Shown here piece after piece: positions 1-7,995 of a stretch of 64,000 bases of DNA. Source of the DNA: Pontibacter beigongshangensis. Its GTDB lineage: Bacteria; Bacteroidota; Bacteroidia; Cytophagales; Hymenobacteraceae. Location: NCBI RefSeq assembly GCF_014332515.1, contig NZ_VFSD01000016.1, forward strand, positions 1 to 64,000, given 5' to 3'. Made by a program: the position numbers and the translations under genes. A model generated the notes under the pieces. That model did not search any database and had not been told where the DNA came from. It worked only from the letters and a program-made list of their open reading frames with translations. The first letter of the stretch is position 1; each line of letters starts with the position of its first letter.

Positions 1-30
1 TATTTGAATACATTTGTCCCTCCGGAGCGG
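1..30 (+). repeat. Core repeat, cut by the window edge
   Basis: Degenerate copy of the dispersed intergenic core described for 6981-7189. It reads ATTTGAATA followed by CCCTCCGGAGC, matching the core in forward orientation. The left end lies at or beyond the window start. Confidence 0.5.
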
Positions 31-64
31 CTTTAACTGCTGATGCTGCTGCGTATAGGATGCT

Positions 65-349
65 ATGGATGTAACTGCCTTTAAAGAAAGTCTTTCTGCC
101 GCCCAGCCACCAGCCGGCGTTTCGGTGTACATGCAGGCGCTTTGGTTCGATGCCAAAGGCAACTGGGAAAAAGCCCATGTGCTGATACAGGACCTCCCGG
201 ATAAAAACGCCGCCTGGATACATGCTTACCTGCACCGCAAAGAAGGCGATATCTGGAATGCCGACTACTGGTACCGCCGGGCTGCCAAAACAAGGCCAGC
301 TGTTTCTTTAGAAGAAGAGTGGGAGGGGCTGGTGCAGGCGCTTGAGTAA
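65..349 (+). CDS. Small conserved-looking protein of unknown function
   Basis: A 94-residue soluble protein with no signal peptide and no membrane segment. It is rich in Trp and Tyr (for example ADYWYRRAA near residue 66) and acidic at its C-terminus. I do not recognise a family. The ATG at 65 is the first in frame and codon use resembles the neighbouring genes. It ends 12 bases before the next ORF in the same direction, so the two may be co-transcribed. A short helical repeat protein (TPR-like single motif) is possible from the WNADYWYRRAAKTRP stretch, but this is inference. Confidence 0.6.
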   Translation: MDVTAFKESLSAAQPPAGVSVYMQALWFDAKGNWEKAHVLIQDLPDKNAAWIHAYLHRKEGDIWNADYWYRRAAKTRPAVSLEEEWEGLVQALE

Positions 350-361
350 TATCCTGAGTTT

Positions 362-664
362 ATGCAGAAGAAAAGATTTAATATTAATGCGATTGTTTGT
401 TTCATTTTAGCGTTGGAATTCCTAGGGGCGGGTATTTACATGCTTATAAACAATCTTGTTGCTTATGGTGTCCGTAGCAGAACGCTTTCTTTGTATGGCT
501 TTGGTGGGAGCTTGTTAATCTTAGTAAGCATTGTGTTTTTTTATGTAGCATATCATTCTTTGTCTCCTTTTGGAAAAATTAGAACATTTTTAGAAGATAG
601 TAACAAAATGCCGAGAAGAAGAAAAACCAACCACATTAAGAAAAGAATACAAACAAAGGAGTAG
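362..664 (+). CDS. Small two-helix membrane protein, unknown function
   Basis: A 100-residue protein with two clear hydrophobic segments (about residues 9-30 and 46-66). A strongly basic C-terminal tail (PRRRKTNHIKKR) would stay in the cytoplasm by the positive-inside rule. Base composition is more AT-rich than the gene before it. It sits 12 bases downstream of the 94-residue ORF and just before a decayed HAD-like gene. No family is recognised. Confidence 0.55.
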   Translation: MQKKRFNINAIVCFILALEFLGAGIYMLINNLVAYGVRSRTLSLYGFGGSLLILVSIVFFYVAYHSLSPFGKIRTFLEDSNKMPRRRKTNHIKKRIQTKE

Positions 665-729
665 ACCTATTAAAACACGAGTTACTTTGTTTGACAAGCT
701 TACATAAGGATAATAAATCTACAATAATA

Positions 730-1137
730 GTGTCATTTGGCCTTGACGGTACCCTTACTACCTTCCAGATTGGAGATTTCTCTACAGATAAGAGAAATAC
801 TTTTTAATGGACAAAAGGAGTAGTATCGATCAGGAAGGGGACTACATTCTTATTCAAAGAACTAAGTCGTAGGGGACACAAAGTCGGAATTTACACAACA
901 TCTTATCGCAACATTACCTGGATCCATTTTCAGTTCCTGACCTATAGCATCAAAAACGACTTCATTATTAATGAAGCACTTAACCGTACAGAGTTACACA
1001 ATAGAAGCCTTTGTTGCTCTAAAAATCCTCCAGCATTTAATATTGATTTACATTTAGACGATGCAGCAGGTGTTGCGGTAGAAGGGGAAAAATTAAATTT
1101 TAAAACCATCCTAATATTAAAGAATGATATTGATTAG
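730..1137 (+). pseudogene. Decayed HAD-like hydrolase
   Basis: Translating from GTG 730 gives VSFGLDGTLT, a degraded form of the HAD motif I (DxDGT), with the first Asp replaced by Gly. A TAA at 805 interrupts the frame, which then stays open to TAG 1135-1137. Further along are GHKVGIYTTSYRN (motif II region, Thr/Ser) and LHLDDAAGVAVEG, which resembles the motif IV DD pair. The loss of motif I's nucleophile and the internal stop show it is inactive. It could be read as two short ORFs, but the continuity of HAD motifs across the stop favours a pseudogene. Confidence 0.6.
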
Positions 1138-1272
1138 TTGGATAAAATATTAAGTACATATAATGATGCCCTGAGTGCTTCAGTTTATGTTCACCTATTC
1201 ATAAATTCTTAACAAATGCCTTCCCAATTTCCTTAGCAACTATAAATCTCAACATCGTATATTTAACCTCTA

Positions 1273-1761
1273 ATGAGAGAGGAAACCAAAATCACGCCCA
1301 AGCCGGAGAAAAAGATTATCGGGAGACGCGAGCGCGTGTCGTTTCCGGAGCTGGACCTGGAGGAGATCGAGGCCAAGATAGATACGGGGGCCTACACCTC
1401 CGCCATCCATTGTTCCGACATACACGAAGAATCGCTGCCAGACGGATCCCGGGTTATTAGTTTTGACCTGCTGGACCCTTCGCACCCCCAGTACAATCAC
1501 CGGCGGTTCACCTTTACCGACTATACCTTTCGCGACATCAAAAGCTCGAACGGAGAGGTGCAGCAGCGGTATGTGATCAGGACCCGTATCAAGTTTTTTG
1601 AGGAAGAAATAGAAGCGGAGTTTTCCCTCTCAGACCGTAGCGACATGAAATACCCCGTGCTCATAGGCCGGACATTGTTGCGAGGCCGGTTCATAGTAGA
1701 TGTTTCCCGTAAAAACGTCGCCAGAAAAACGAACATCAAACAGAAAAAAAAACATTTATGA
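1273..1761 (+). CDS. RimK-associated retropepsin-like (ATP-dependent zinc) protease
   Basis: A 162-residue protein of the PF05618 family, often annotated as ATP-dependent zinc protease or RimB. The aspartic-protease-like motif [11 protein letters not shown] lies at residues 36-46 (Asp37-Thr38-Gly39), and the family's [10 protein letters not shown] block is near residue 128. No signal peptide is present, so it acts in the cytoplasm. The stop codon overlaps the start of rimK (ATGA at 1758-1761), which implies translational coupling. In this family's usual context the protein accompanies an ATP-grasp ligase that adds amino acids to a protein tail; whether it trims those tails here is inference. 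Confidence 0.88.
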   Translation: MREETKITPKPEKKIIGRRERVSFPELDLEEIEAKIDTGAYTSAIHCSDIHEESLPDGSRVISFDLLDPSHPQYNHRRFTFTDYTFRDIKSSNGEVQQRYVIRTRIKFFEEEIEAEFSLSDRSDMKYPVLIGRTLLRGRFIVDVSRKNVARKTNIKQKKKHL

Positions 1762-2666
1762 AAATAGCCATTCTCTCCCGCAACCCGAAACTGTACTCTA
1801 CCAAGCGTCTGGTGGAGGCAGCAGAGCAGCGGGGGCACGAGGCCGTAGTGCTCGACCATTTGCGCTGCGACCTTATAGTGGAGCAGGGCAACCCGCATAT
1901 CCTGTACAAAGGCGAGCGCCTGACTGGGTTCGATGCCGTTATTCCGCGCATCGGGGCCTCTGTTACTTTTTACGGCACGGCCGTGGTGCGCCAGTTCGAG
2001 ATGATGAAAGTGAAAAGCATTGTGGCCTCGCAATCTATTGTGCGCTCCCGCGATAAATTGCGCAGCCTCCAGATTCTGGCCCGCGCCGGGCTGGGCATGC
2101 CCAAAACCGCCTTTACCAACTACTCCAAAGAAACCTCCGAGCTGGTGAAAGAGGTAGGAGGGGCGCCGCTCGTCATTAAACTCCTGGAAGGTACGCAAGG
2201 CCTGGGCGTAGTGCTGGCCGAAACTAAAAAAGCTGCCGAATCGGTGATTGAGGCTTTCCATAACCTGCAGGCGCGTATTATTGTGCAGGAGTTTGTGGCA
2301 GAGGCAGGCGGAGCCGACATACGGGCTTTTGTAGTGAACGGCGAGGTAGTGGGCGCCATGAAGCGACAGGGCAAGGAGGGCGAGTTTCGCTCTAACCTGC
2401 ACCGTGGGGGCAAGGCAACCCTCATCAAACTCTCGCGCCAGGAGAAAGCCGCTGCCCTGCTTGCCGCCAAATCGCTTGGCCTGAATGTGGCCGGGGTAGA
2501 TATGCTGCAGTCGAAGCGGGGGCCGCTGATACTGGAAGTAAACTCATCGCCGGGGCTGGAAGGCATCGAGAAGGCCACCCAAAAAGACATAGCTGGCAAA
2601 ATCATAGAATTTACAGAAGTGCTGGTAAAGAAAAAGCTCACCAAAAAGAAAGACGTTAGCGAGTAG
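1758..2666 (+). CDS. rimK: RimK-type ATP-grasp ligase
   Basis: A 302-residue ATP-grasp protein. N-terminal pre-ATP-grasp domain about residues 1-95, SRDKL near 97, the ATP-lid/lysine region [11 protein letters not shown] near 141, the acidic metal-binding stretch ADIRAF near 187, NLHRGG near 213 and the terminal [10 protein letters not shown] near 261. Length matches E. coli RimK (about 300), which adds glutamates to ribosomal protein S6. It overlaps the protease gene upstream by four bases and ends one base before the deacylase gene, so the three form one operon. The substrate in this organism cannot be told from sequence. Confidence 0.93.
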   Translation: MKIAILSRNPKLYSTKRLVEAAEQRGHEAVVLDHLRCDLIVEQGNPHILYKGERLTGFDAVIPRIGASVTFYGTAVVRQFEMMKVKSIVASQSIVRSRDKLRSLQILARAGLGMPKTAFTNYSKETSELVKEVGGAPLVIKLLEGTQGLGVVLAETKKAAESVIEAFHNLQARIIVQEFVAEAGGADIRAFVVNGEVVGAMKRQGKEGEFRSNLHRGGKATLIKLSRQEKAAALLAAKSLGLNVAGVDMLQSKRGPLILEVNSSPGLEGIEKATQKDIAGKIIEFTEVLVKKKLTKKKDVSE

Positions 2667-2667
2667 C

Positions 2668-3609
2668 ATGCCAGAAACCATAACGATAAACGGAAGGTCT
2701 ATAGACAGAGGTGAGAAAGTGCTCACCAAACTGGTGATTTCGAAGCTGCCGAGCGGCACCATTATAGAAATCCCGGTATATGTGTTCAGGTCGGTGCACG
2801 ATGGGCCGGTGGTGCTGCTTATGGCCGGCATGCACGGCGACGAAGTAAACGGCATCGAGATCATCAGGCGCATGCTGGGCAAAAAAATGCTCTATCCACT
2901 AAAAGGCACCATTATAGCCGTGCCCATCCTGAACATCTATGGTTTCCTGAACTTCTCGCGCGATGTGCCCGATGGCAAAGACGTGAACCGCAGCTTTCCG
3001 GGGAGTAAAGACGGTTCCCTGGCCAGCCGTGTGGCGTACCGGTTTATGAAGGAGGTAATGCCGTATATAGACTATGGCATCGATTTCCACACCGGCGGTG
3101 CGAGCCGGTCCAACTATCCGCAGATACGCTGTGTGCTCGACCACCCGAAGAATGTGGAGCTGTCGCAGGCCTTTGGAGCGCCTTTTATTCTGGATGCCTC
3201 TTTCAGAACCGGCTCGCTCCGGAAGGAAGCCTGGAAACAGGGCAAGTCTATTTTGGTGTATGAGTCGGGCGAATCGCTGCGTTTTGATGAGGTGGGAATC
3301 TGTACCGGCATAGAGGGCACCTGCCGGCTGCTGCACCACCTCGGCATGATGGCCGGTGCCCCGGCGGCCGCACAGGAGCCTGTGGTATGCCGAAAGGATG
3401 TGTGGGTGCGGGCCAAGAACGCGGGGCTTTTCAGGAGCATCGTGAAGTCGGGCGAGTATGTGAAAAAGAACCAGGCACTGGGTACCATTACCGACCCTTA
3501 CGGCGAAATGGAAGTAAAAATTGCAGCCTCCTCGGCAGGGTATATTATTGGCCTCAACAACATGCCGGTTGTAAACCAGGGCGATGCGCTGGTGCACATC
3601 GCGTTTTGA
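2668..3609 (+). CDS. Succinylglutamate desuccinylase/aspartoacylase family zinc deacylase
   Basis: A 313-residue M14-like deacylase. The zinc ligands are visible as MHGDE (His56, Glu59) and FHTGG (His141), and the general base as YESGES (Glu199). The C-terminal part (about 235-313) is the beta-domain seen in the family. This branch regularly travels with RimK and the retropepsin-like protease, as here, and probably acts on a peptide or acylated amino-acid bond linked to RimK's product; it is not expected to be the arginine-catabolic AstE because no ast genes are nearby. It is the last gene of the operon. Confidence 0.88.
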   Translation: MPETITINGRSIDRGEKVLTKLVISKLPSGTIIEIPVYVFRSVHDGPVVLLMAGMHGDEVNGIEIIRRMLGKKMLYPLKGTIIAVPILNIYGFLNFSRDVPDGKDVNRSFPGSKDGSLASRVAYRFMKEVMPYIDYGIDFHTGGASRSNYPQIRCVLDHPKNVELSQAFGAPFILDASFRTGSLRKEAWKQGKSILVYESGESLRFDEVGICTGIEGTCRLLHHLGMMAGAPAAAQEPVVCRKDVWVRAKNAGLFRSIVKSGEYVKKNQALGTITDPYGEMEVKIAASSAGYIIGLNNMPVVNQGDALVHIAF

Positions 3610-3676
3610 CTTATCCTGTTCTTACCTGCTCCGCTTTGTGTACACCATTCATCACCTGAAGCTTTTTCGGACTGCT

Positions 3677-3812
3677 TATTGTTGTTTGGTAAATGGTTAA
3701 TTGGGAGATATGAAGTGGAGAAGATGTGGATATGAGATACTTGACTTTCAACGCTTCACGAATCAAAAGTTTAGTATCTCACTGGAAGGCCTTTTTCATT
3801 CAAATAATTTGC
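3677..3812 (-). repeat. Core repeat with AT-rich spacer-type flank
   Basis: A core copy in reverse orientation at 3783-3812 (GGAAGGCC, then TTTTTCATT, CAAATAATTT). It is preceded by GGTAAATGGTTAATTGGGA and two TAGTATCTC/GAGATACT-like stretches resembling the spacers of the composite elements at 6981 and 8989. The outer left core is not recognisable, so this may be a decayed composite. Confidence 0.6.
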
Positions 3813-3843
3813 TTCTGACCCAATAGGTTGGAGTTTATATTAC

Positions 3844-4707
3844 ATGATGTACTTACAGGATTTGGCGCAGCACCAGATGATCGCGTACCAGGATTTATTT
3901 CAGCTACAAAAGTTGCCAAGCAGTTCCTTCCGGGAACCTTCCGCCTCTGAGTTCTACCAGGTTTTGCTAATGGAAGGAAGCGGCAAAATCAGCATCGACT
4001 TTGTGGAGTATGAGTTTGCCGGAAAAATCGCTTTGTTTACCACACCCTACCAGCATCTAAGTATTACCGGAACCACTGACTTCCTCATCGAGCGGCTTGC
4101 CTTCCACGGCGATTTTTACTGCATTGAGTATCATAAAAAAGAAGTTGCCTGCAACGGCTTGCTGTTCAACAATATCTACAGACACCCTTTTATTCCGTTA
4201 GATGACGACGAACTGCATGCCATCTTCGAGAAGATCCGGGTTGAAATAGAGAAGGAGGAACCGCATTCGGAGCCTATTCTGCGCACCTACCTGCAACTGA
4301 TCCTGGCTATCTCGAGCAAAATTAAAATAGTGGCGCAACAGGTGGTGGCACAGGGCACTCCAATACCGCTGGTAAAGTTTAAGGAGCTTTTGGAAGCAAA
4401 TTTTCTGACGCAACGCAACATAACCTTCTATGCCGACGAGTTGGCCCTTTCGCCGAATACGCTCACCCGGAAATGTAAGCAGTACTTCGGGAAGTCGCCA
4501 TCGCAACTGATACAGGAGAGGGTGGTGCTGGAGGCTAAAAAGCAACTTCACCTTACCTACAAAAGCATTAAGGAGGTGGCAGCCGCCCTGAATTTTGACG
4601 ATGAACATTATTTCAGCCGCTTTTTTAAGAAGCACACAGGTGTGTCACCTACCAGTTACCGGGAGAAGGTCGGTATCTCTATTGTGGCAGATTTGTCCAT
4701 GAAATAG
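3844..4707 (+). CDS. AraC-family transcriptional regulator
   Basis: A 287-residue regulator. The N-terminal ~170 residues form a cupin-like sensor region, and the C-terminal ~95 residues carry two helix-turn-helix motifs (ITFYADELALSPNTLTRKCK and the SIKEVAAALNFDDEHYFSRFFKK stretch, ending in GVSPTSYRE, the typical AraC terminus). It starts at ATG 3844; ATG 3847 is also possible. The DUF417 membrane protein gene begins 48 bases after its stop with its own -7 box, making that gene a likely target. The sensor domain lacks an obvious metal or thiol signature, so the inducer is unknown. Confidence 0.9.
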   Translation: MMYLQDLAQHQMIAYQDLFQLQKLPSSSFREPSASEFYQVLLMEGSGKISIDFVEYEFAGKIALFTTPYQHLSITGTTDFLIERLAFHGDFYCIEYHKKEVACNGLLFNNIYRHPFIPLDDDELHAIFEKIRVEIEKEEPHSEPILRTYLQLILAISSKIKIVAQQVVAQGTPIPLVKFKELLEANFLTQRNITFYADELALSPNTLTRKCKQYFGKSPSQLIQERVVLEAKKQLHLTYKSIKEVAAALNFDDEHYFSRFFKKHTGVSPTSYREKVGISIVADLSMK

Positions 4708-4743
4708 AAATATCTGTCCATTTACCCGCGCCTGGTTTTGGAT

Positions 4744-4751
4744 TAGTTTTG
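4744..4751 (+). promoter_or_regulatory. Candidate Bacteroidota -7 box for the DUF417 gene
   Basis: TAGTTTTG fits the TAnnTTTG -7 consensus of Bacteroidota housekeeping promoters and lies directly before ATG 4756, so the transcript would have a very short leader or none. No good -33 TTTG is seen at the expected spacing. Confidence 0.35.
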
Positions 4752-4755
4752 TAGC

Positions 4756-5376
4756 ATGAAAGATACGATACAAAACCTGATCGAAATAGTAGCCAATTCA
4801 CAGCGCTATTTTATTCATTTCACCAGGATAGCCATTTTTGTCGTGATGGCCTGGATCGGTGGATTGAAAGCCTTTCAGTATGAGGCAGACGGGATTGTGC
4901 CCTTTGTAGCCAACAGCCCTGTGATGAGCTTTTTTTACAGCAAGGAGGCACCGGAGTACATGCAATACAAAAACAGGGAAGGCGAGTTTATTCCTAAGAA
5001 CATAGCCTGGCACCAGGAGAACAACACCTACACCTTCTCATACGCACTCGGCACTGTGATCGTAATTATCGGGCTGCTGACCTTAGCCGGTATTTTTAAT
5101 GCCAGGGCCGGGCTGCTGGGCGGCCTGCTAACGGTGGGGATGTCGGTGGTGACGCTCTCGTTCCTGATCACAACCCCGGAAGTGTACGTGCCCGATCTGG
5201 GCGGGCCTGACCACGGGTTTCCTTACCTGTCCGGGGCTGGCAGGCTTGTTATAAAAGACATCATCATGATGGCTGCCGGGCTTGTGGTGGCATCAGATGC
5301 TGCCAAAACGCTGCTGAAAGGAAACACATCCCGGTCTGTAGCGGCTGAAAGCATCCGGTACCGGGAGTCCGCTTAG
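4756..5376 (+). CDS. DUF417 family inner-membrane protein (RclC/YkgB-like)
   Basis: A 206-residue membrane protein with about four hydrophobic segments (residues ~21-40, ~95-115, ~118-138, ~160-182). The segment WIGGLKAFQYEADGIVPFVANSP is characteristic of the DUF417/YkgB family, which includes RclC of the E. coli reactive-chlorine-resistance operon. In E. coli that operon is controlled by an AraC-family activator, RclR, and an AraC gene also lies directly upstream here. Function in stress resistance is inference from family. A strong palindromic terminator follows 25 bases after the stop. Confidence 0.85.
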   Translation: MKDTIQNLIEIVANSQRYFIHFTRIAIFVVMAWIGGLKAFQYEADGIVPFVANSPVMSFFYSKEAPEYMQYKNREGEFIPKNIAWHQENNTYTFSYALGTVIVIIGLLTLAGIFNARAGLLGGLLTVGMSVVTLSFLITTPEVYVPDLGGPDHGFPYLSGAGRLVIKDIIMMAAGLVVASDAAKTLLKGNTSRSVAAESIRYRESA

Positions 5377-5401
5377 GCATTTGCCAGGATAGCCTGGGAA
5401 G

Positions 5402-5445
5402 CAACAAAAAAGGAGGGCTCTGGTGAGAGTCCTCCTTTTTTGTTG
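5402..5445. terminator. Bidirectional intrinsic terminator
   Basis: Perfect 15-bp arms, CAACAAAAAAGGAGG and its reverse complement, with extra CTCT/AGAG pairing inside the loop. The A-run and T-run flank the stem on both sides, so it serves the DUF417 gene (+) and the convergent outer-membrane protein gene (-). Confidence 0.9.
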
Positions 5446-5460
5446 TCGTATTTAAGTGTG

Positions 5461-5955
5461 CTAAAACACGTAGCGCACATGCAGGGCAGAGTCCCAGAAG
5501 CCGCCGCCGCTTGGTATGTTGATATAAGGCTTTATGTCGGCACCGATCGTAAACGGAATATCGCGGATAAAGTATTCGAGGCCCAGGATACCATCTACGC
5601 CCAGGCCGAGCACGTGCTTGTCGTGGTAATGCTTGTGATGACGATCGTAGTAGTAGCTGCCCTCGTAGAAGCCCACGTGGCCTCCCAGGCCGTAGTACCA
5701 TTGCAGGCCGCTCACGTTAAAGGCCTGTGCGTGTTTTTCGTATAGCAGTGTAAGGGTGGTGCCTCTGTGGCGGAACCTGGTGCTGATGATGCCCTCTATA
5801 GCGGCATCGCTTTTAATAAAGTGTTTAATAGTCAGGCCTGATGCTACCCCACCCCGGAAGCCGATACCGGTAGAATAGCCACTTTGTGCCTGTGCTCCCA
5901 CTGCACAAGCGATTACAATCATAAAGGTGAATGATAATCTGATAATAGTTTTCAT
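5461..5955 (-). CDS. Small outer-membrane beta-barrel protein
   Basis: A 164-residue protein starting at the ATG complement 5953-5955. The longer frame to 6039 was rejected because this internal Met begins a clean signal peptide (MKTIIRLSFTFMIVIACAVGAQAQ). The mature part is a small barrel with alternating aromatic strands (LQWYYGLGGHVGFYEG) and a C-terminal Phe (HVRYVF). A His-rich loop, DRHHKHYHDKH, near residue 105 of the mature region is notable and could bind metal, which is inference. It converges with the DUF417 gene across a shared terminator. Confidence 0.75.
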   Translation of the reverse strand: MKTIIRLSFTFMIVIACAVGAQAQSGYSTGIGFRGGVASGLTIKHFIKSDAAIEGIISTRFRHRGTTLTLLYEKHAQAFNVSGLQWYYGLGGHVGFYEGSYYYDRHHKHYHDKHVLGLGVDGILGLEYFIRDIPFTIGADIKPYINIPSGGGFWDSALHVRYVF

Positions 5956-6055
5956 GTTTATTTTATAAATTTGACTAAAAGCGGCACCAAACTGGCCATG
6001 TGGCTGCAAAGTTAAAATTTCTGGCGTAGCAAAGGCCACAATTCATACCTGATAA

Positions 6056-6841
6056 TTATTTTTTGGGCGAAGCTTTATAGGACTGGAGATAGGCAGTTTT
6101 TTGGGTGCGCCTGCCTATTAGCTTAAAAAAAGTGATAAAGCCTTCGTTATCAAGTTGTAAGGCTTTGGCGAAGGGGTCTGGCTTTTTTTCTTCGGCATAA
6201 TCGCGGATGTACTCGTTGCGCACCAGGGCTGCCTCTGCCAGCTGGCAGGCTTCCTGTATCTGCACCAGGCCGGTTTTTTCCCACAGTTTCCGCCACCAGT
6301 CTATGGCATGAATAAAGTACCAATAGTTTTGGTAGTCTTCTTTCAGGAACTCCGGCACCTGCTCCAGCGTCTCGATCTCTTTTGTGAAGCAGACATCCAC
6401 CAGCGCAATATGGCCGTCGGGCTTCAGGAAGCGGGCAATGTAAGGAAGGTACTTTTCGTCGGTGCCGAAGTAGGTGTAGGAGTCTACCACAATAATGGCA
6501 TCAAAATACTCGTCGGCAAAAGGGAGCGACCGGGCGTCGGCCTCGATCGGGATTACCTTGTCTTCGCAGCCTTCCTGCAGAATGCGCTCGTAGTTGGCAC
6601 TGGCCGAAATGGCTTCGTCTACGGCCCAGACGGTAACGCCGAATTCCTTAGCCAGGAAAATGGAACTGATGGCCTTGCCGCAGCCCAGGTCCAGCACGCG
6701 CATGCCGGGCTTCAGGTGGAGCGACTTGGTCAGGCTTTCGAGGTTGAGGAGCACGTTTTCGCCCATCGAGTGTTTCCGCACCCAGGCCGGGTCGTAGCGC
6801 GAGGCCTTCGGAAACACATGTTGCAAGTGTTTGTCTGTCAT
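6056..6841 (-). CDS. Class I SAM-dependent methyltransferase
   Basis: A 261-residue soluble protein. SAM-binding motif I is VLDLGCGKAISS (about residues 49-60), the acidic end of strand 2 is WAVDEA, motif III is DARSLPF with DAIIVVDSYTYFG, and the post-core region has FLKPDGHIALVD. The substrate is unknown; the C-terminal ~100 residues are family-specific and Trp-rich (YFIHAIDWWRKLWEK). ATG complement at 6839-6841 is chosen because the start is immediately followed by the conserved N-terminal helix. It is monocistronic, with repeat-bearing spacer on its upstream side. Confidence 0.85.
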   Translation of the reverse strand: MTDKHLQHVFPKASRYDPAWVRKHSMGENVLLNLESLTKSLHLKPGMRVLDLGCGKAISSIFLAKEFGVTVWAVDEAISASANYERILQEGCEDKVIPIEADARSLPFADEYFDAIIVVDSYTYFGTDEKYLPYIARFLKPDGHIALVDVCFTKEIETLEQVPEFLKEDYQNYWYFIHAIDWWRKLWEKTGLVQIQEACQLAEAALVRNEYIRDYAEEKKPDPFAKALQLDNEGFITFFKLIGRRTQKTAYLQSYKASPKK

Positions 6842-6980
6842 AGAAAATCTTAGGAATAATTTAAAACATTTGTTATAGTAGCCTCACCGACTTTTGTGGG
6901 CGGAAGCATTTTCTCGGAAAAGAATCCAGGGCAGGCGAAAAGTGCCCTGTGCAGGCACCCACATGAGCAGCAGCAGCAGA

Positions 6981-7189
6981 GTCTCCGGAGGGCTGTTTTT
7001 ATTGGAATAATTGCTGGTTGATTGTTAGTTGTTGATTGCTAGTTGCTGATTGTTAAATTGTTGATCTGGGAATATATAGATGACCAGTTAAACACAATTC
7101 AGTTCATAACTCTTAATTCATAAAAAGTCTAGCATCTAACATCTAGCTTCTAGTATCTACATAGAAGGCCATTTTCATTCAAATAATTC
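6981..7189 (-). repeat. Composite direct-repeat element, copy 1 (209 bp)
   Basis: Two copies of the core lie in the same orientation at the ends: core A at 6981-7013 (CTCCGGAGGGCTG, then TTTTTATTGGAATAATT) and core B at 7164-7189 (GAAGGCCATTTTCATT, CAAATAATTC). Read in forward orientation the core consensus is AATTATTCyAATrAAAA followed by two variable bases and GCCCTCCGGAGGC. The spacer carries TTGATTGTTAGTTGTTGATT, AGATGACCAG and AACTCTTAATTCATAA, shared with the copy at 8989. It sits between the methyltransferase promoter and the reductase 3' end. No ORF is inside. Confidence 0.8.
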
Positions 7190-7222
7190 AGGAAAGTGAG
7201 GGCCATGGCAGGCCAAGGAGGC

Positions 7223-7897
7223 TCAACCAGCAGATCTGGCTAAATCTTCGATGTCGTCGGATGGGTAGATGTGCACGCCTTTTTTATCTTGTGCGGCAGC
7301 ATGCAGCATGGCTTTGGCAACCGTTTCGCCTTGAATAGGCTTGTACTTTTCGAGCGGGCCGATAAGCAGGTTGCTGAGGGGGCGCATCACCTTGCTGGCC
7401 AGTTCTTCGCCGGTACGCTGCTCTTCGCGCTCACCTAGCAGCAACGAGGGCCTGAATATGTGCACCGAATCGTACCCCATGCCGGTAACTTCCTTCTCCA
7501 TAGTGCCTTTTACGCGGTTATAGAAAAACAGCGCCCTATCGTCGGCGCCCATGGCCGATACCACCAGAAACTGGCTCGCCCCTTGGCTGAGCGCCAGCTC
7601 TGCCAGCTGCTTCACATAGGCAAGGTCTACTTTCTGAAAGGCATCTTTTGAGCCCGCTTTGCGGATGGTGGTACCCAGGCAGCAATACACATCATCGGCT
7701 GCGAGGTTGGCTTTGTACTTTGGGAGCTCATCGAAGTCAATAACCTTCTGATCGAGCTTGGGGTGGATAACGGGTACATCGCGACGGCCAATAGACACAA
7801 CCTGGTCGTAGCGATCGGAGTTCAGGAGCAGCTGCAGGCAGTGGCCCCCGACCAGCCCGCTGGTACCGGCAATAAGTGCGGTTCTTGTTTTTTGCAT
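7223..7897 (-). CDS. TIP30/YbjT-like NAD(P)-binding reductase
   Basis: A 224-residue atypical short-chain dehydrogenase. The nucleotide-binding motif is AGTSGLVGGHCLQLLL (residues 9-24), with CCLGTTIRKAGS near 73 and SAMGADDRALFFYNRVKG near 117, where the Tyr-x3-Lys active-site pair (Tyr..Lys) is retained as YNRVK. This matches the HTATIP2/TIP30 group of single-domain oxidoreductases. The substrate is unknown. It lies alone, with a 98-base gap to the divergently placed 3' side of cvfB; codon use is ordinary. Confidence 0.85.
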   Translation of the reverse strand: MQKTRTALIAGTSGLVGGHCLQLLLNSDRYDQVVSIGRRDVPVIHPKLDQKVIDFDELPKYKANLAADDVYCCLGTTIRKAGSKDAFQKVDLAYVKQLAELALSQGASQFLVVSAMGADDRALFFYNRVKGTMEKEVTGMGYDSVHIFRPSLLLGEREEQRTGEELASKVMRPLSNLLIGPLEKYKPIQGETVAKAMLHAAAQDKKGVHIYPSDDIEDLARSAG

Positions 7898-7995
7898 AGC
7901 ATTAAGGCAGGCTTTTTAGCAGACCTTACGCGATGTACCGGTTTTTGGGGCGAAATGTTGTGCTCTAAACTACAAAGTTGGAGAAAGAAAAGAAT

